Shown piece by piece: positions 37,735 to 47,554 of a stretch of DNA of 64,000 bases. The notes below the pieces were generated by a model. That model did not search any database. It had not been told where the DNA came from and saw only the letters and a program-made list of their open reading frames with translations. Position numbers and translations under genes: made by a program. Each line of letters begins with the position of its first letter. The first letter of the stretch is position 1. Origin of the DNA: Sphingopyxis fribergensis (lineage in GTDB: Bacteria > Pseudomonadota > Alphaproteobacteria > Sphingomonadales > Sphingomonadaceae); assembly GCF_000803645.1 (NCBI RefSeq), contig NZ_CP009122.1, positions 2,642,501 to 2,706,500 of the forward strand, given 5' to 3'.

Positions 37735-38922
37735 ATGCAAGTCCATCCGTTGATCGAAACCAACGCCGCGCTCGTCGAATTCTGCGCCCTCATTCGGGGC
37801 AGCGATTTCATCGCGGTCGATACCGAATTCATGCGTGAAAACACTTTCTGGCCAGAGCTTTGCCTGATCCAGGTGGCCGACCGCGACCATGCCGCGGCGA
37901 TCGACCCGATGGCGCCAGGAATTGACTTGAAGCCCCTGCTCGACCTGCTCGTCGATAATGAAGACATGCTGAAGGTCTTCCATGCGGGCGGACAGGATGT
38001 CGAAATCATCTTCAACCTGACCGGCAAGACGCCGCATCCGATCTTCGACACGCAGATCGGCCAGATGGCGCTCGGTCAGGCCGAACAGGTCGGCTATTCG
38101 AACCTCGTCGAGGCATGGATCGGGCTGCAACTCGACAAGGGCGCGCGCTTCACCGACTGGAGCCGCCGCCCGCTCGACAAGCGTCAGATCGACTACGCCG
38201 TCGGCGACGTGACGCACCTGGCGAAGATTTTCCCGATGATGCTCGACAAGCTAATCAAGACCGGCCGCGGTCATTGGCTCGACGAGGAAATGGAAAAGCT
38301 CGCCGACCCCGCCAATTACAGCGTCGATCCCGAAAATGCGTGGCAGCGGATCAAAATCCCGACGCGCAAACTCGACGTGCTCGGCCGGTTGCAGTCGCTC
38401 GCCGCATGGCGCGAGCGCGAGGCACGCACGAAGAACCTGCCGCGCGGCCGGATCGTCAAGGACGAAACGCTCGCCGACCTCGCCGCGCATCCGCCGAAGG
38501 ATCAAGACGGGCTGGGGCGCGTTCGCGGCCTGTCGGCGACATGGCGGACCAACGATATCGGCGGCCGGTTGATGGACGCGATCGCCAATGCCAAGCCGAT
38601 GTCGAAGGACGACATGCCCGAGCGCGCACCGCGCGGTCCGGGGCTCGGCAAGGAAGGCACGTTGGTTGCCGACCTTCTGAAATTACTGCTCAAAATTCGC
38701 GCACGCGAATTGAATGTCGCGGCGCGGCTGATCGCGCGCAGCGACGATCTCGAAGCGCTCGCCGCGGGTGCGCGCGAGGGTATCCAGATGATGCAGGGTT
38801 GGCGCTACGACGTGTTTGGCCACGCCGCGCTCGACCTCGTCGAGGGCCGGATGGGCTTTGCCGTCGTCAACGGCAAGCTGGTGATGAGCGAAATCGACCC
38901 CAACGCCGCGATAGAAATCTAA
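37735..38922 (+). CDS. rnd: ribonuclease D
   Basis: A 395-residue 3'-5' exoribonuclease. The DEDD exonuclease domain shows FIAVDTEFMRE (motif I), VFHAGGQDVEII (motif II) and the third motif around IDYAVGDVTHLAKI. An HRDC domain follows (about 215-290: LDVLGRLQSLAAWREREARTKN) and a C-terminal HRDC-like part. It trims tRNA precursors. Its end overlaps the tail of the convergent ppx gene by four bases. Confidence 0.96.
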   Translation: MQVHPLIETNAALVEFCALIRGSDFIAVDTEFMRENTFWPELCLIQVADRDHAAAIDPMAPGIDLKPLLDLLVDNEDMLKVFHAGGQDVEIIFNLTGKTPHPIFDTQIGQMALGQAEQVGYSNLVEAWIGLQLDKGARFTDWSRRPLDKRQIDYAVGDVTHLAKIFPMMLDKLIKTGRGHWLDEEMEKLADPANYSVDPENAWQRIKIPTRKLDVLGRLQSLAAWREREARTKNLPRGRIVKDETLADLAAHPPKDQDGLGRVRGLSATWRTNDIGGRLMDAIANAKPMSKDDMPERAPRGPGLGKEGTLVADLLKLLLKIRARELNVAARLIARSDDLEALAAGAREGIQMMQGWRYDVFGHAALDLVEGRMGFAVVNGKLVMSEIDPNAAIEI

Positions 38923-40415
38923 AGCAGCACAAGCTCCGGTTTCGCGTCGAACGACTGTGCGAGAACGCGCAGGCGGCGCTCGACCGATTCGCCCGCCAGT
39001 TGATGCCAGCCCGTCGCGAGGCATAGCCTTAGCTTGCCGTCGACGAGCGCGACGCCGCTCGCCTTCAGCGGCGCCTCGACCCCGCCGGTCAGCCGCTGCG
39101 CTAGGCGGATCGCAAGACCCCATTGCCGCGCGCGCGCCAATCGCTCGGGCGACACGAGTGTGCCCATTGCGGGAAATTCGGCGTCCGCGCCGCCAAAGCC
39201 CGCGTAAAGCGCGCGCGCGAGCAGGATGCGCCCCGGAATGTCGATGCTGCGCCAGTTGCCGTGCAGACCGATCTCAGTACCGCGTTCGGCGCGGAAATCG
39301 GGGTTCGCCGACCAGGCGACATCGCTCAGCAAGCTGGCGGCAAGGCGGACGCGGCTGTCTGCGGGCGCCTCGTCGGCGAACAGCGGCGCGATCCATTCGG
39401 CGATTGCACGGCCGTGCGGCGCAAAGCGCGCCAGCCGACGCCCCTCGAATTCGGCGGCGACGATCAGCGGGTCCTGCGCGCGCGTCTCGGCATCGAGCGC
39501 CTGATAGAGCAGTCCTTCACGAAGTCCCGACGACGACACGGTCATTTCGGGGACATCGAGGATGTTGACGAGCGCCGCAAGCAGCGCCGCAGCGTCGGGC
39601 AAGGCCGCGGCGCGGTTCGACGCCATGCCTGGAATTGCGCGCAATTCCTCGAAACTTAGCCGCTTCGACGCGCGGACCAAGCGGCGCAGCGCGCTGCGCG
39701 GCAGATTATGCTGGTCGAGCACCGCGAGCGGATCGCGCGTCAGTTCGAGGTCGAGGCGCGAGAGCGCGCGCCACGAGCCGCCGACAAGGTAGAGCGGCAA
39801 GCCGGTCAGCCCTTTGCCCGGCCAGTCCGCGTCGCGGAGCATCTTGCGGATCGCGCGTTCGAAGGCCTGTTCGCCATCGGCGCGCAGCGCGGGCAGGCGG
39901 AGCACGCCGAGGGGGAACGAGGCGCGGCGGCCGACCTTCCCGTCTGATACCTCAGCGAGTTCAAGGCTGCCGCCGCCCAGGTCGACGGCGATGCCGTGCG
40001 CATCGGGGATCGCAGCAAGCACGCCATAGCCCGCCGCCTCGGCCTCCTCTTCACCCGACAATAGCCTGATTTCGAGCCCCGCTTCTGCGGCCGCGGCTAT
40101 GAACTCGGGACCGTTCGCTGCATCGCGCACGGCGGCGGTCGCGACGCATTGCACGTCCATCACGTCCATATGCTTGGCCAGCAACGCGTAGCGGCGCAGA
40201 GCGACAAGGCCGCGTTCGGCGTCTTCGACCGCGATGCGGCCGTCGACGGCGAGCCCGCGGCCGAGGCCGGCGGCGACCTTTTCGTTGAAGATCACCGCGG
40301 GCGCGCGCGCCGGTCCTTCATAGACGACGATGCGGACCGAGTTGGACCCAATGTCGATCACGGCGGATCGGTGGACCGCCTGCTTGGTGGGACGTTGGGT
40401 TTTCAATTTTTTCAA
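38919..40415 (-). CDS. ppx: exopolyphosphatase Ppx/GppA
   Basis: A 498-residue actin-fold phosphatase. It has the N-terminal phosphate-1 motif DIGSNSVRIVVYEG, a second in AVDLGGGSLELAEV (about 145-160), and a long C-terminal HD-like helical domain. It degrades polyphosphate or pppGpp; the two activities cannot be separated. The frame opens with TTG (40415), which shares TTGA with the ppk1 stop, so translation is coupled. Confidence 0.93.
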   Translation of the reverse strand: MKKLKTQRPTKQAVHRSAVIDIGSNSVRIVVYEGPARAPAVIFNEKVAAGLGRGLAVDGRIAVEDAERGLVALRRYALLAKHMDVMDVQCVATAAVRDAANGPEFIAAAAEAGLEIRLLSGEEEAEAAGYGVLAAIPDAHGIAVDLGGGSLELAEVSDGKVGRRASFPLGVLRLPALRADGEQAFERAIRKMLRDADWPGKGLTGLPLYLVGGSWRALSRLDLELTRDPLAVLDQHNLPRSALRRLVRASKRLSFEELRAIPGMASNRAAALPDAAALLAALVNILDVPEMTVSSSGLREGLLYQALDAETRAQDPLIVAAEFEGRRLARFAPHGRAIAEWIAPLFADEAPADSRVRLAASLLSDVAWSANPDFRAERGTEIGLHGNWRSIDIPGRILLARALYAGFGGADAEFPAMGTLVSPERLARARQWGLAIRLAQRLTGGVEAPLKASGVALVDGKLRLCLATGWHQLAGESVERRLRVLAQSFDAKPELVLL

Positions 40416-42580
40416 TCTTCACGCGTGTCGAAGGCGAGGGTCGGGACGTCGTGGCGCTTGTGGAGCGCGGTGCCGCGGCCCGAGAGCGACGCGTTCGTCA
40501 TGAAATAATGATGCAAGTTGAACGGCTTGTCTCCCGGCGTAACGCGTACCGAGGTGCCATCGGGCCCAAGAATCCAGCTTTGTTCATTGTCGATCAGGTT
40601 CGCGACGAGCACTTGGTCCAATATCTGATCGTGCACCGTCGGGTTTTCGATCGGGATCATATATTCGACACGACGATCGAAGTTGCGCGGCATCCAGTCG
40701 GCGCTGCTGATGTAGAGCTTTGCCCCGCGATCCGGCAGCGCCGCGCCGTTCGCGAACGCCCACACGCGACTATGTTCGAGGAAACGCCCGACGACCGATT
40801 TGACACGGATCGTCTCCGACAGCCTGGGCACGCCGGGACGCAAGCAGCAGATACCGCGTACGATCAGTTCGATCGGCACCCCCGCCGCGCTCGCTTCGTA
40901 CAGCTTGTCGATGATGTCGGGGTCGACGAGGCTGTTCATCTTGGCCCACACACCCGATGGCTTCCCTGCCTTTGCCGCAGCGGTTTCGGCGTCGATCAGC
41001 TCGGAGAGATGCGCGCGCATGTTGAGCGGCGACATGGTGATGAGGTCGAGCCGTTCAGGTTCGACATAGCCGGTGATATAGTTGAACAGCTGCGCCGCAT
41101 CGCGCCCAGCGCGCGGATCGGCGGTGAAGAAGCTGAGGTCGGTATAGATGCGTGCGGTTACCGGGTGGTAATTGCCGGTGCCAAAGTGGCAGTATGTGCG
41201 ATACCCCTGCCCTTCGCGGCGAACGACCATCGAAATCTTCGCGTGCGTCTTCCACTCGATAAAGCCGTAGACGACCTGCACCCCCGCGCGTTCCAGCTGG
41301 TTGGCCCAGAGCAGATTCTGTTCCTCATCGAAACGCGCCTTGAGTTCGACGACCGCAGTCACAGACTTGCCCGCTTCAGCCGCCTCGATCAGCGCACGGA
41401 TCACCGGCGACTGGTCGCCGGCGCGATAGAGCGTCTGCTTGATCGCGACGACGTCGGGGTCGGCCGCGGCCTGGCGCAGGAAAGCGAGGACAACCTCAAA
41501 GCTTTCATAAGGATGATGGACGACGATGTCCTTCGAGCGGATCGCCGCGAAGCAATCGCCACCATGTTCGCGAATGCGTTCGGGGAACCGCGCCGAATAG
41601 GCGGGAAATTTGAGGTCGGGGCGGTCGACGTCGACAAGCGCCGACAGCGCCGCAAGACCGATGAAGCCGCCGATCTTGGCGACGATCGCCTCGTGCCCCT
41701 GAATATCGGCGTTGAGCACCTCGGCGATTTCGCCGGGCATGTCGGCCTCAAGTTCGAGCAGGATCACGCGGCCGCGGCGGCGGCGGCGGATAGCGGTGCG
41801 GAACAGGCGCACGAGATCCTCGGCCTCTTCCTCGATTTCGATGTCGCTGTCGCGGATGATACGAAATACACCCAGCGAGCGGATCGTGAAGCCCGGGAAG
41901 ATGAGGTCGCCGAAAATCTCGATCAGATATTCGATCGGGACGAACGCGCTGCCCTGTCCGGGCACCGGAACGAAGCGCGGGAGCGCGCCCGGAATCAGCA
42001 CCAGTTCGCGCACCGTCTCGCCATTCGCCTTGCGCTGGAGATCGAAAACAATCCCGAGCCCGCGATTGGGGATGAAGGGAAAGGGATGCGCCGGATCGAG
42101 CACCTGCGGGGTCAGGATCGGAAAAATCTGGTCGATGAAATATTGGCGTAGCGCGGTGCGAAGCGCCTCGCGGTCGGAGCCCGTGCCGTGAACGACGATA
42201 CCCTGTTCGCCGAGTTGCCGGTGGAGCACCTGCCATTCGCTCTGTTGCTGGTCGACGAGGCGGTTCACCTCGGCCTCGATCTCGGCCAGCTGCTGGCCCG
42301 GCGAGCGGCCGTCGGCCGAAGGGTCGTCGATCCCCTGCAATTGCTGCCCCTTCAACCCCGCGACGCGGACCATGAAGAATTCGTCGAGGTTGCTGCCCGA
42401 AATCGAAAGGAAGCGGAGGCGTTCGAGCAATGGATGTGCGGGATTGCGCGCCTCCTCCATCACGCGGCGGTTGAAAGCCAGCCAGCTGAGTTCGCGGTTA
42501 AAGAAGCGTTCGGGGCCGAAGGTGGACAGCGCCGTTTCGGCGTCGTTTTCAGCGCGTAGGGGACCGCCGGTTATCGACAT
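40412..42580 (-). CDS. ppk1: polyphosphate kinase 1
   Basis: A 722-residue PPK1 that polymerises the gamma phosphate of ATP into polyphosphate. It has the N-terminal domain (FFNRELSWLAFNRRVMEEA), a head domain, and two phospholipase D-like domains, with catalytic-type histidines in IEWKTHAKISMV and VGRFLEHSRVWAF. Length is normal. Its start overlaps the end of hda by ten bases and its end the start of ppx by four. Confidence 0.97.
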   Translation of the reverse strand: MSITGGPLRAENDAETALSTFGPERFFNRELSWLAFNRRVMEEARNPAHPLLERLRFLSISGSNLDEFFMVRVAGLKGQQLQGIDDPSADGRSPGQQLAEIEAEVNRLVDQQQSEWQVLHRQLGEQGIVVHGTGSDREALRTALRQYFIDQIFPILTPQVLDPAHPFPFIPNRGLGIVFDLQRKANGETVRELVLIPGALPRFVPVPGQGSAFVPIEYLIEIFGDLIFPGFTIRSLGVFRIIRDSDIEIEEEAEDLVRLFRTAIRRRRRGRVILLELEADMPGEIAEVLNADIQGHEAIVAKIGGFIGLAALSALVDVDRPDLKFPAYSARFPERIREHGGDCFAAIRSKDIVVHHPYESFEVVLAFLRQAAADPDVVAIKQTLYRAGDQSPVIRALIEAAEAGKSVTAVVELKARFDEEQNLLWANQLERAGVQVVYGFIEWKTHAKISMVVRREGQGYRTYCHFGTGNYHPVTARIYTDLSFFTADPRAGRDAAQLFNYITGYVEPERLDLITMSPLNMRAHLSELIDAETAAAKAGKPSGVWAKMNSLVDPDIIDKLYEASAAGVPIELIVRGICCLRPGVPRLSETIRVKSVVGRFLEHSRVWAFANGAALPDRGAKLYISSADWMPRNFDRRVEYMIPIENPTVHDQILDQVLVANLIDNEQSWILGPDGTSVRVTPGDKPFNLHHYFMTNASLSGRGTALHKRHDVPTLAFDTRED

Positions 42581-43227
42581 GTCGCTTCATCCTGCCTTTC
42601 AAGGAGATCGGGATCGATCAGCCCCTGTGACAGTAATGTTTCACGCGTAAGACGAATGCTAATGCCGCCACCCTTTTCGAGCGACGCGGCGTCGAGCGCC
42701 GCGACGACCCGATGGATCGCCGCATAACTGCGCTCCATCCGCGGGACAATGTAAGATGCAACGCCGGGCGCGAGCGCCATGCCACGCTGCGCGAAGATCG
42801 CCTCGATCAGGTCGCGCGCAAGGCAGTCATCGGGATCGCCGATCGTGAGCACCGGCACCGCCGCAAGGCGCGAGCGAAGGTCGGGCAGCGCGACATTCCA
42901 TTCCGCTGGCGGCGCGTCGGCGATGATCAGCAGCGGCGATCCGCTCTCCTGCGCCGCGTTCCACGCATGGAAGATTTCTTCCTCCGACACACTGCCATGC
43001 CCGTCGATCACGCGGCCGCCGGTGTCGCTAGCGAAAAGCCGGCCGATGAGACTGCGCCCCGATCCGCGCGGCCCGGTGAGCACCGCCGTGCGGACAGGCC
43101 AGGTGGCGACATGGCGCAGGTAACGCACGGCATCGGCGTTGCTGGTGCCGACGATCAGCGGGCCGTCGTTGCTGCCCCCCGCGCTCCAGTCGAGCGGGAG
43201 TGCGATCTGTCCCGATGCGCGCGCCAT
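42571..43227 (-). CDS. hdaA: DnaA regulatory inactivator Hda (HdaA)
   Basis: A 218-residue DnaA-like AAA protein without a DNA-binding domain. The N terminus carries a sliding-clamp-binding motif QIALPL (7-12) as in Hda. The P-loop is GPRGSGRS (52-59) with Arg in place of the usual Lys, which is also seen in Hda of other bacteria. A sensor 2-like arginine region follows (PRMERSYAAIHRVVAALD). It should trigger hydrolysis of DnaA-ATP after replication starts. It lies between the DUF2066-like gene and ppk1 with short overlaps. Confidence 0.9.
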   Translation of the reverse strand: MARASGQIALPLDWSAGGSNDGPLIVGTSNADAVRYLRHVATWPVRTAVLTGPRGSGRSLIGRLFASDTGGRVIDGHGSVSEEEIFHAWNAAQESGSPLLIIADAPPAEWNVALPDLRSRLAAVPVLTIGDPDDCLARDLIEAIFAQRGMALAPGVASYIVPRMERSYAAIHRVVAALDAASLEKGGGISIRLTRETLLSQGLIDPDLLERQDEATCR

Positions 43228-44498
43228 CAGCGGCTGATCCTGAGCGTGCTGCCGCCTTCCTGCACCTTGTAGCCGCGCGCTGTAAGCGCGGCGCTGAGCG
43301 CGGCGATATCGCCCCGGAAGGTCACGCGCATCACCGATGTTCCGCCCAGCGCAAGGCTGGTTGTCGACGCCGACTGGACGCCTGCGATGCCACCGACGGC
43401 GCGTTCGGTCGCGGTGACCGAATCGACGTCGGGCGAACTATATTGCACGGTGAAGCTCTGCACGCCGACCGCGGCCGTGGTCGGTACGCTGGCGTCGGTT
43501 TCGCTCGGCAGCGCGTCTTCGTCAATCGCCGCATCTTCTGGCAGGTCTTCGCGCTCGACCGGCTTTTCGAGGACGAGATAGGTGTCGGTCTTGAGCACGC
43601 CCGACGCCAGCGCGTCGATATAGATGCGGTCCATCCGTGCGACCGCTTTCTCCATCATGTCGGGGAGCGCCGCCGGGCTGGGTCCGGTCATCGTGAAGCT
43701 GGAAATCAGCTTGCTGTCGGGACCGAAGCGTGCAGTGAAATAACCTTTGATCGGGCCGCTGGGATAGGAATATTCGACGCGCGCAATCGGCGTCAGCACG
43801 TCGGCGGCGCCATATTGATCGAGGATGACGCGCCACCAGACGCGCCCGCGTCGCCCGGTCTGCCCGGTGTTGAGCAGCAAGGTATCGGCGCCGGTGCCCG
43901 CGGTGCGGACATAGTCGATCGCGCTCTGCCCCGTATTATATTCGGCCCACGCGCGCTGCCACGCGCTGCGTTGTTCGAATACCTGCGGGATGCCGTCGAT
44001 CGAATAGACCGGAATGACGAGCAACGGAGGCGAGCGCAAAGTCCGACCGCTGACGCCAAGGATCTGGCCGGCGCGAACGCGGTCAAACTGGACGCCGAGC
44101 CGCGCGACATAGCGGCGCGGACCGATCTGTTCTTCCTCAACCACGATCGCGGTGACGATGCCGTCAAGCACCGAATCGCCAAGTTTTGGGCCGTCGCTGC
44201 CGTTCAATTTGCGATAAAGCTGCGTCCAACCGAGGCGCTGCGCCTCGCGCCAGCCCTTTTCGCGCGCGTCGTCGGCGTTGTCGCCGGTGACGTCGACGAG
44301 GATGCCGCTTGCCAAGAAATCGCCGCTGCTGTTGATCGGGGTAATGCCGCGATCGCCGCGCGTGATCTGACCATCGACCACCCCGACGAGCAGAATCGCG
44401 AAAAAAAGGCCGAAAGCCGCGGCCCAGCGCCAGTCGCGCGGGCGAAAGGCATCGAGGGTCAGGCGAGGCGCGAAGCGGGGGAAAGCAGCCGAAATCAT
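43227..44498 (-). CDS. DUF2066-like exported protein
   Basis: A 423-residue protein with an N-terminal membrane/signal helix ([22 protein letters not shown]). A DUF2066-like part (about 50-330) has the typical pattern [19 protein letters not shown]-terminal ferredoxin-like domain ([22 protein letters not shown], then MRVTFRGD and a last strand) resembles a heavy-metal-associated fold without the metal cysteines. In gammaproteobacteria a DUF2066 gene also sits between purM and hda, which supports the assignment. Function unknown. It overlaps hdaA by one base. Confidence 0.75.
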   Translation of the reverse strand: MISAAFPRFAPRLTLDAFRPRDWRWAAAFGLFFAILLVGVVDGQITRGDRGITPINSSGDFLASGILVDVTGDNADDAREKGWREAQRLGWTQLYRKLNGSDGPKLGDSVLDGIVTAIVVEEEQIGPRRYVARLGVQFDRVRAGQILGVSGRTLRSPPLLVIPVYSIDGIPQVFEQRSAWQRAWAEYNTGQSAIDYVRTAGTGADTLLLNTGQTGRRGRVWWRVILDQYGAADVLTPIARVEYSYPSGPIKGYFTARFGPDSKLISSFTMTGPSPAALPDMMEKAVARMDRIYIDALASGVLKTDTYLVLEKPVEREDLPEDAAIDEDALPSETDASVPTTAAVGVQSFTVQYSSPDVDSVTATERAVGGIAGVQSASTTSLALGGTSVMRVTFRGDIAALSAALTARGYKVQEGGSTLRISR

Positions 44499-44583
44499 AT
44501 CTTCTCTATGCTTTGCCCAAAAGCGTGATGCCGGACAAGGAAATCATGGCATTTCGTGGCCAGAGTCGTTAGTCGCGCTGGCC

Positions 44584-45690
44584 ATGGATTCCAAGCACAA
44601 CCAACCCGGCTCCTACACTTATGCGCAGGCCGGCGTATCGATCGAGACCGGCAACGCGCTGGTTCGTGCCATTGCCCCGCTCGCCCGTGCGACGCGCCGC
44701 CCCGGCGCCGACGCCGACCTCGGCGGCTTTGGCGGCTTCTTCGACCTGAAGGCGGCGGGGTTCAACGACCCCTTGCTCGTCGCGGCGAATGACGGCGTTG
44801 GTACCAAGCTGAAGCTGGCCATCGAATCGGGCAAGCATGACGGGGTCGGGATCGACCTGGTCGCAATGTGCGCGAACGACCTGATCGTTCAGGGCGCCGA
44901 ACCGCTGTTTTTCCTCGACTATTACGCCACGGGCAAGCTCGACAACGACATTGCGACCGACGTCGTCGCGAGCATTGCCGAGGGCTGCAAGCAGGCCGGA
45001 TGCGCGCTGATCGGCGGCGAGACCGCTGAAATGCCGGGGATGTATTCGGATGGCGACTATGACCTCGCGGGCTTTTGCGTCGGCGCGGTTGAGCGCGACC
45101 AGGTGCTGACCGCCGACAAGGTGGTGGCGGGCGACGTCATCCTCGGCCTCGCCTCGTCGGGCGTCCATTCGAACGGCTTCTCGCTCGTTCGCCGCCTCGC
45201 CGCAGACAAAGGGTGGAAACTCGATCGCCCCGCCCTGTTCGACCAGACCATTCTGCTGATCGACGCGCTGATGGCGCCGACGCGCATCTATGTGAAGAGT
45301 CTGCTGCCGCTGGTGAAGACCGGCAAGATCCACGCGCTCGCGCATATTACGGGCGGCGGCCTGCTCGAGAATATCCCGCGCATCCTGCCGAAGACGCTGC
45401 ACGCGCATGTGGATGCCGACGCGTGGGAACAGCCGCGCCTGATGGCCTTCCTGCAGGCGCAGGGCAATATTGAGCCCGAGGAAATGGCGCGCACCTTCAA
45501 CTGCGGGATCGGCATGGCGGTCGTCGTGGCCGAAGCCGATGTTGACACTGTTACCGCGGCGCTCGAAGCCGCGGGAGAAACGGTGCACCGCATCGGCCAT
45601 ATGGCCGATGGAGAAAAGGGCTGCACCGTGACCGGCAGCGCCGAAACATGGAGCGCGATGGGCGCGTGGTCGGCGACGCATAATGGCTAA
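44584..45690 (+). CDS. purM: phosphoribosylformylglycinamidine cyclo-ligase
   Basis: A 368-residue AIR synthetase for the fifth step of purine synthesis. It has [56 protein letters not shown] and [16 protein letters not shown]. It is divergent from the DUF2066-like gene. The purN gene follows after a 136-base inverted repeat. Confidence 0.97.
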   Translation: MDSKHNQPGSYTYAQAGVSIETGNALVRAIAPLARATRRPGADADLGGFGGFFDLKAAGFNDPLLVAANDGVGTKLKLAIESGKHDGVGIDLVAMCANDLIVQGAEPLFFLDYYATGKLDNDIATDVVASIAEGCKQAGCALIGGETAEMPGMYSDGDYDLAGFCVGAVERDQVLTADKVVAGDVILGLASSGVHSNGFSLVRRLAADKGWKLDRPALFDQTILLIDALMAPTRIYVKSLLPLVKTGKIHALAHITGGGLLENIPRILPKTLHAHVDADAWEQPRLMAFLQAQGNIEPEEMARTFNCGIGMAVVVAEADVDTVTAALEAAGETVHRIGHMADGEKGCTVTGSAETWSAMGAWSATHNG

Positions 45691-45691
45691 A

Positions 45692-45827
45692 ATCCTCCCT
45701 GTTGCGCAGCAATGGGGAGGTGGCAGCCCCGCAGAGGCTGACGGAGGGGCAATACACGCGACGTTTCGGCCCCTCCACCACGCCCTTCGGGCGCGGTCCC
45801 CCTCCCCACGCTTCGCGCAGGGAGGAT
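45692..45827. repeat. long inverted repeat between purM and purN
   Basis: The left end ATCCTCCCTG-TTGCGCAGC and the right end GCTTCGCGCAGGGAGGAT are near-complementary, and inner arms continue (GGGGAGGTGG with CCCCCTCCCC; GGAGGGGC with GCCCCTCC). The right arm contains GGAGG, which serves as the purN ribosome binding site. It is a dispersed repeat of sphingomonad type. Confidence 0.75.
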
Positions 45828-45831
45828 CGGC

Positions 45832-46779
45832 ATGAAAGCCAAAGTCGCGGTCCTGATCTCGGGCGCGGGCACCAATATGGCAGCGCTGCTCTATGCGGCA
45901 AAAGCCGTCGACTGCCCCTATGAGCTGGTATTGGTCGCGAGCAACGTCCCCGACGCACCTGGTCTCGCGATTGCAAAGGCCGAGGGCATCGCGACCTGGG
46001 CGCTGTCGCACAAGGGCATGAACCGCGACGCCTTCGACACGCTCGTCGACGGGCAATTGCGCGCAGCGGGCGCCGAATTCATCGCGCTCGCGGGCTACAT
46101 GCGGATTCTTTCGGACGATTTCGTCGCGCGCTGGACGGGCAAGATGCTCAACATCCATCCCAGCTTGCTGCCGCTCTACAAAGGACTGAACACCCACAGC
46201 CAAGCGATGGAAGCCGGCGACAAATTCGGCGGTTGCAGCGTGCATATCGTGACCTCCGGAGTCGACGACGGCCCGGTGCTCGCCCAGACGCCGGTTGCCA
46301 TCCTGCCCGGCGACACCGTCGAAACGCTGAGCGCACGGGTACGGATCGCTGAGCATCAGCTGTATCCGCCCACACTGGCCGCCTTCGTCGCGCGCGAACG
46401 GTCGCCCGATTATCTGCTCGGCCGCGTCCGCGAACTCGCGCTGGCGCTACCCGAAAGCGACGAGGTGATCTCGCACGGGATGCCCTGTTTCGGGATCGTG
46501 AAGGGCAAGAAATTCGCCTATTTCACCAAGGATCATCATGGCGACGGCAAGATTGCGCTGCTGGTGAAGATCAGCGGCGCCGACGAACAGGCGGCGCTGA
46601 TCGAGATGGACGAAACGCGCTATTACCGGCCTGCCTATTTCGGCGACGGCTGGGTCGGGATCCGACTCGATCTGGGCGACACCGACTGGGATGCGATCGG
46701 CGAGTGGCTGCGGCAAAGCTGGCTGGCGGTGGCGCCGAAAAAGCTTGCCGGACTGATGGGCGTAGCGGACGAATTCTGA
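45832..46779 (+). CDS. purN: PurN glycinamide formyltransferase fused to a YjbR-like domain
   Basis: A 315-residue fusion. Residues 1 to about 188 are a complete PurN: VAVLISGAGTNM, the active-site stretch KMLNIHPSLLP (104-114), and TSGVDDGP (141-148). It transfers a formyl group from 10-formyl-THF to GAR. Residues about 194-315 look like a MmcQ/YjbR domain (VRELALALPESDEV, GMPCFGIVKGKKFAYFT, WVGIRLD, SWLAVAPKKL), normally a separate protein of unclear function. GGAGG is 6 bases before the ATG. The stop overlaps the next gene by one base. Confidence 0.9.
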   Translation: MKAKVAVLISGAGTNMAALLYAAKAVDCPYELVLVASNVPDAPGLAIAKAEGIATWALSHKGMNRDAFDTLVDGQLRAAGAEFIALAGYMRILSDDFVARWTGKMLNIHPSLLPLYKGLNTHSQAMEAGDKFGGCSVHIVTSGVDDGPVLAQTPVAILPGDTVETLSARVRIAEHQLYPPTLAAFVARERSPDYLLGRVRELALALPESDEVISHGMPCFGIVKGKKFAYFTKDHHGDGKIALLVKISGADEQAALIEMDETRYYRPAYFGDGWVGIRLDLGDTDWDAIGEWLRQSWLAVAPKKLAGLMGVADEF

Positions 46780-47033
46780 TGCGCGAAACGGCCGTCAGTT
46801 TGCTGAAAAACGTACTGACAGCCGTTATCGTCATTCCACTGGGCGTCGGCATCGGCAAAGCGATCGAATATAGCACGGTCGATCTGCTCGGCGACCGATT
46901 TGGATACGACGGCGCGGCGCTGCTCGGCACCGCAGTATTCGTCGCTCTTGCGCTGCTGGTGTCGAGACGCTGGACGCGGCGGCAGGCACGAAAAAGGCCG
47001 CCGGATTGCTCCGGCAGCCCTTCGCTGCCCTAG
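46779..47033 (+). CDS. small two-span membrane protein
   Basis: An 84-residue protein with two membrane helices (about 11-29 and 45-62) and a basic C-terminal tail (SRRWTRRQARKR). The ATG overlaps the purN stop (TGATG), so it is translated with purN. No family recognised. The last codons include a hairpin GGCAGC-CCTTC-GCTGCC (47013-47029) that may help end transcription. Confidence 0.7.
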   Translation: MRETAVSLLKNVLTAVIVIPLGVGIGKAIEYSTVDLLGDRFGYDGAALLGTAVFVALALLVSRRWTRRQARKRPPDCSGSPSLP

Positions 47034-47045
47034 GGCAAACGTCGC

Positions 47046-47468
47046 TTAACCGACGATTTCTTCGGGCTTGAAGAAATAGGCGATTTCGATCGCCGCATTT
47101 TCGTCGCTGTCAGAACCGTGAACGGTGTTCGCTTCGATGCTTTCGGCCAGCTCCTTGCGGATCGTGCCGGGGGCGGCGTCCTTGGGGTTGGTCGCGCCCA
47201 TGATGTCGCGGTTGCGCTGCATCGCGTCTTCGCCCTCGAGGACCTGGACGACGACGGGGCCGCTGATCATGAAATCGACGAGCTCGCCAAAGAAGGGGCG
47301 TTCCTTGTGGACCGCGTAGAAGCCTTCGGCCTGTTCCCGGCTCATGTGGATGCGCTTCGACGCGACCACGCGCAGGCCGGCGTCTTCCAGCATCTTGGTG
47401 ACGGCGCCGGTGATGTTGCGACGCGTGGCGTCGGGCTTGATGATCGAGAAAGTGCGAGTGACCGCCAT
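47046..47468 (-). CDS. ndk: nucleoside diphosphate kinase
   Basis: A 140-residue enzyme that equalises nucleoside triphosphate pools. It has [13 protein letters not shown] at the N terminus and the phospho-histidine His117 in [12 protein letters not shown]. Length is standard. AGGAGC stands ahead of the ATG. Confidence 0.98.
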   Translation of the reverse strand: MAVTRTFSIIKPDATRRNITGAVTKMLEDAGLRVVASKRIHMSREQAEGFYAVHKERPFFGELVDFMISGPVVVQVLEGEDAMQRNRDIMGATNPKDAAPGTIRKELAESIEANTVHGSDSDENAAIEIAYFFKPEEIVG

Positions 47469-47554
47469 GGGGGAAGCTCCTGGTTATTATGATTTGTGAA
47501 GGGCGCGCCTCTAGCCGCGCTTTTGCTGCACTGCAAGGATAGAGCGCGCGGGTG

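Noticed and set aside
37285..38217. Extension of the FAD oxidase frame upstream
   Set aside because: It would run through the small membrane protein and antisense to rnd. The ATG at 37284 gives a full-length oxidase.
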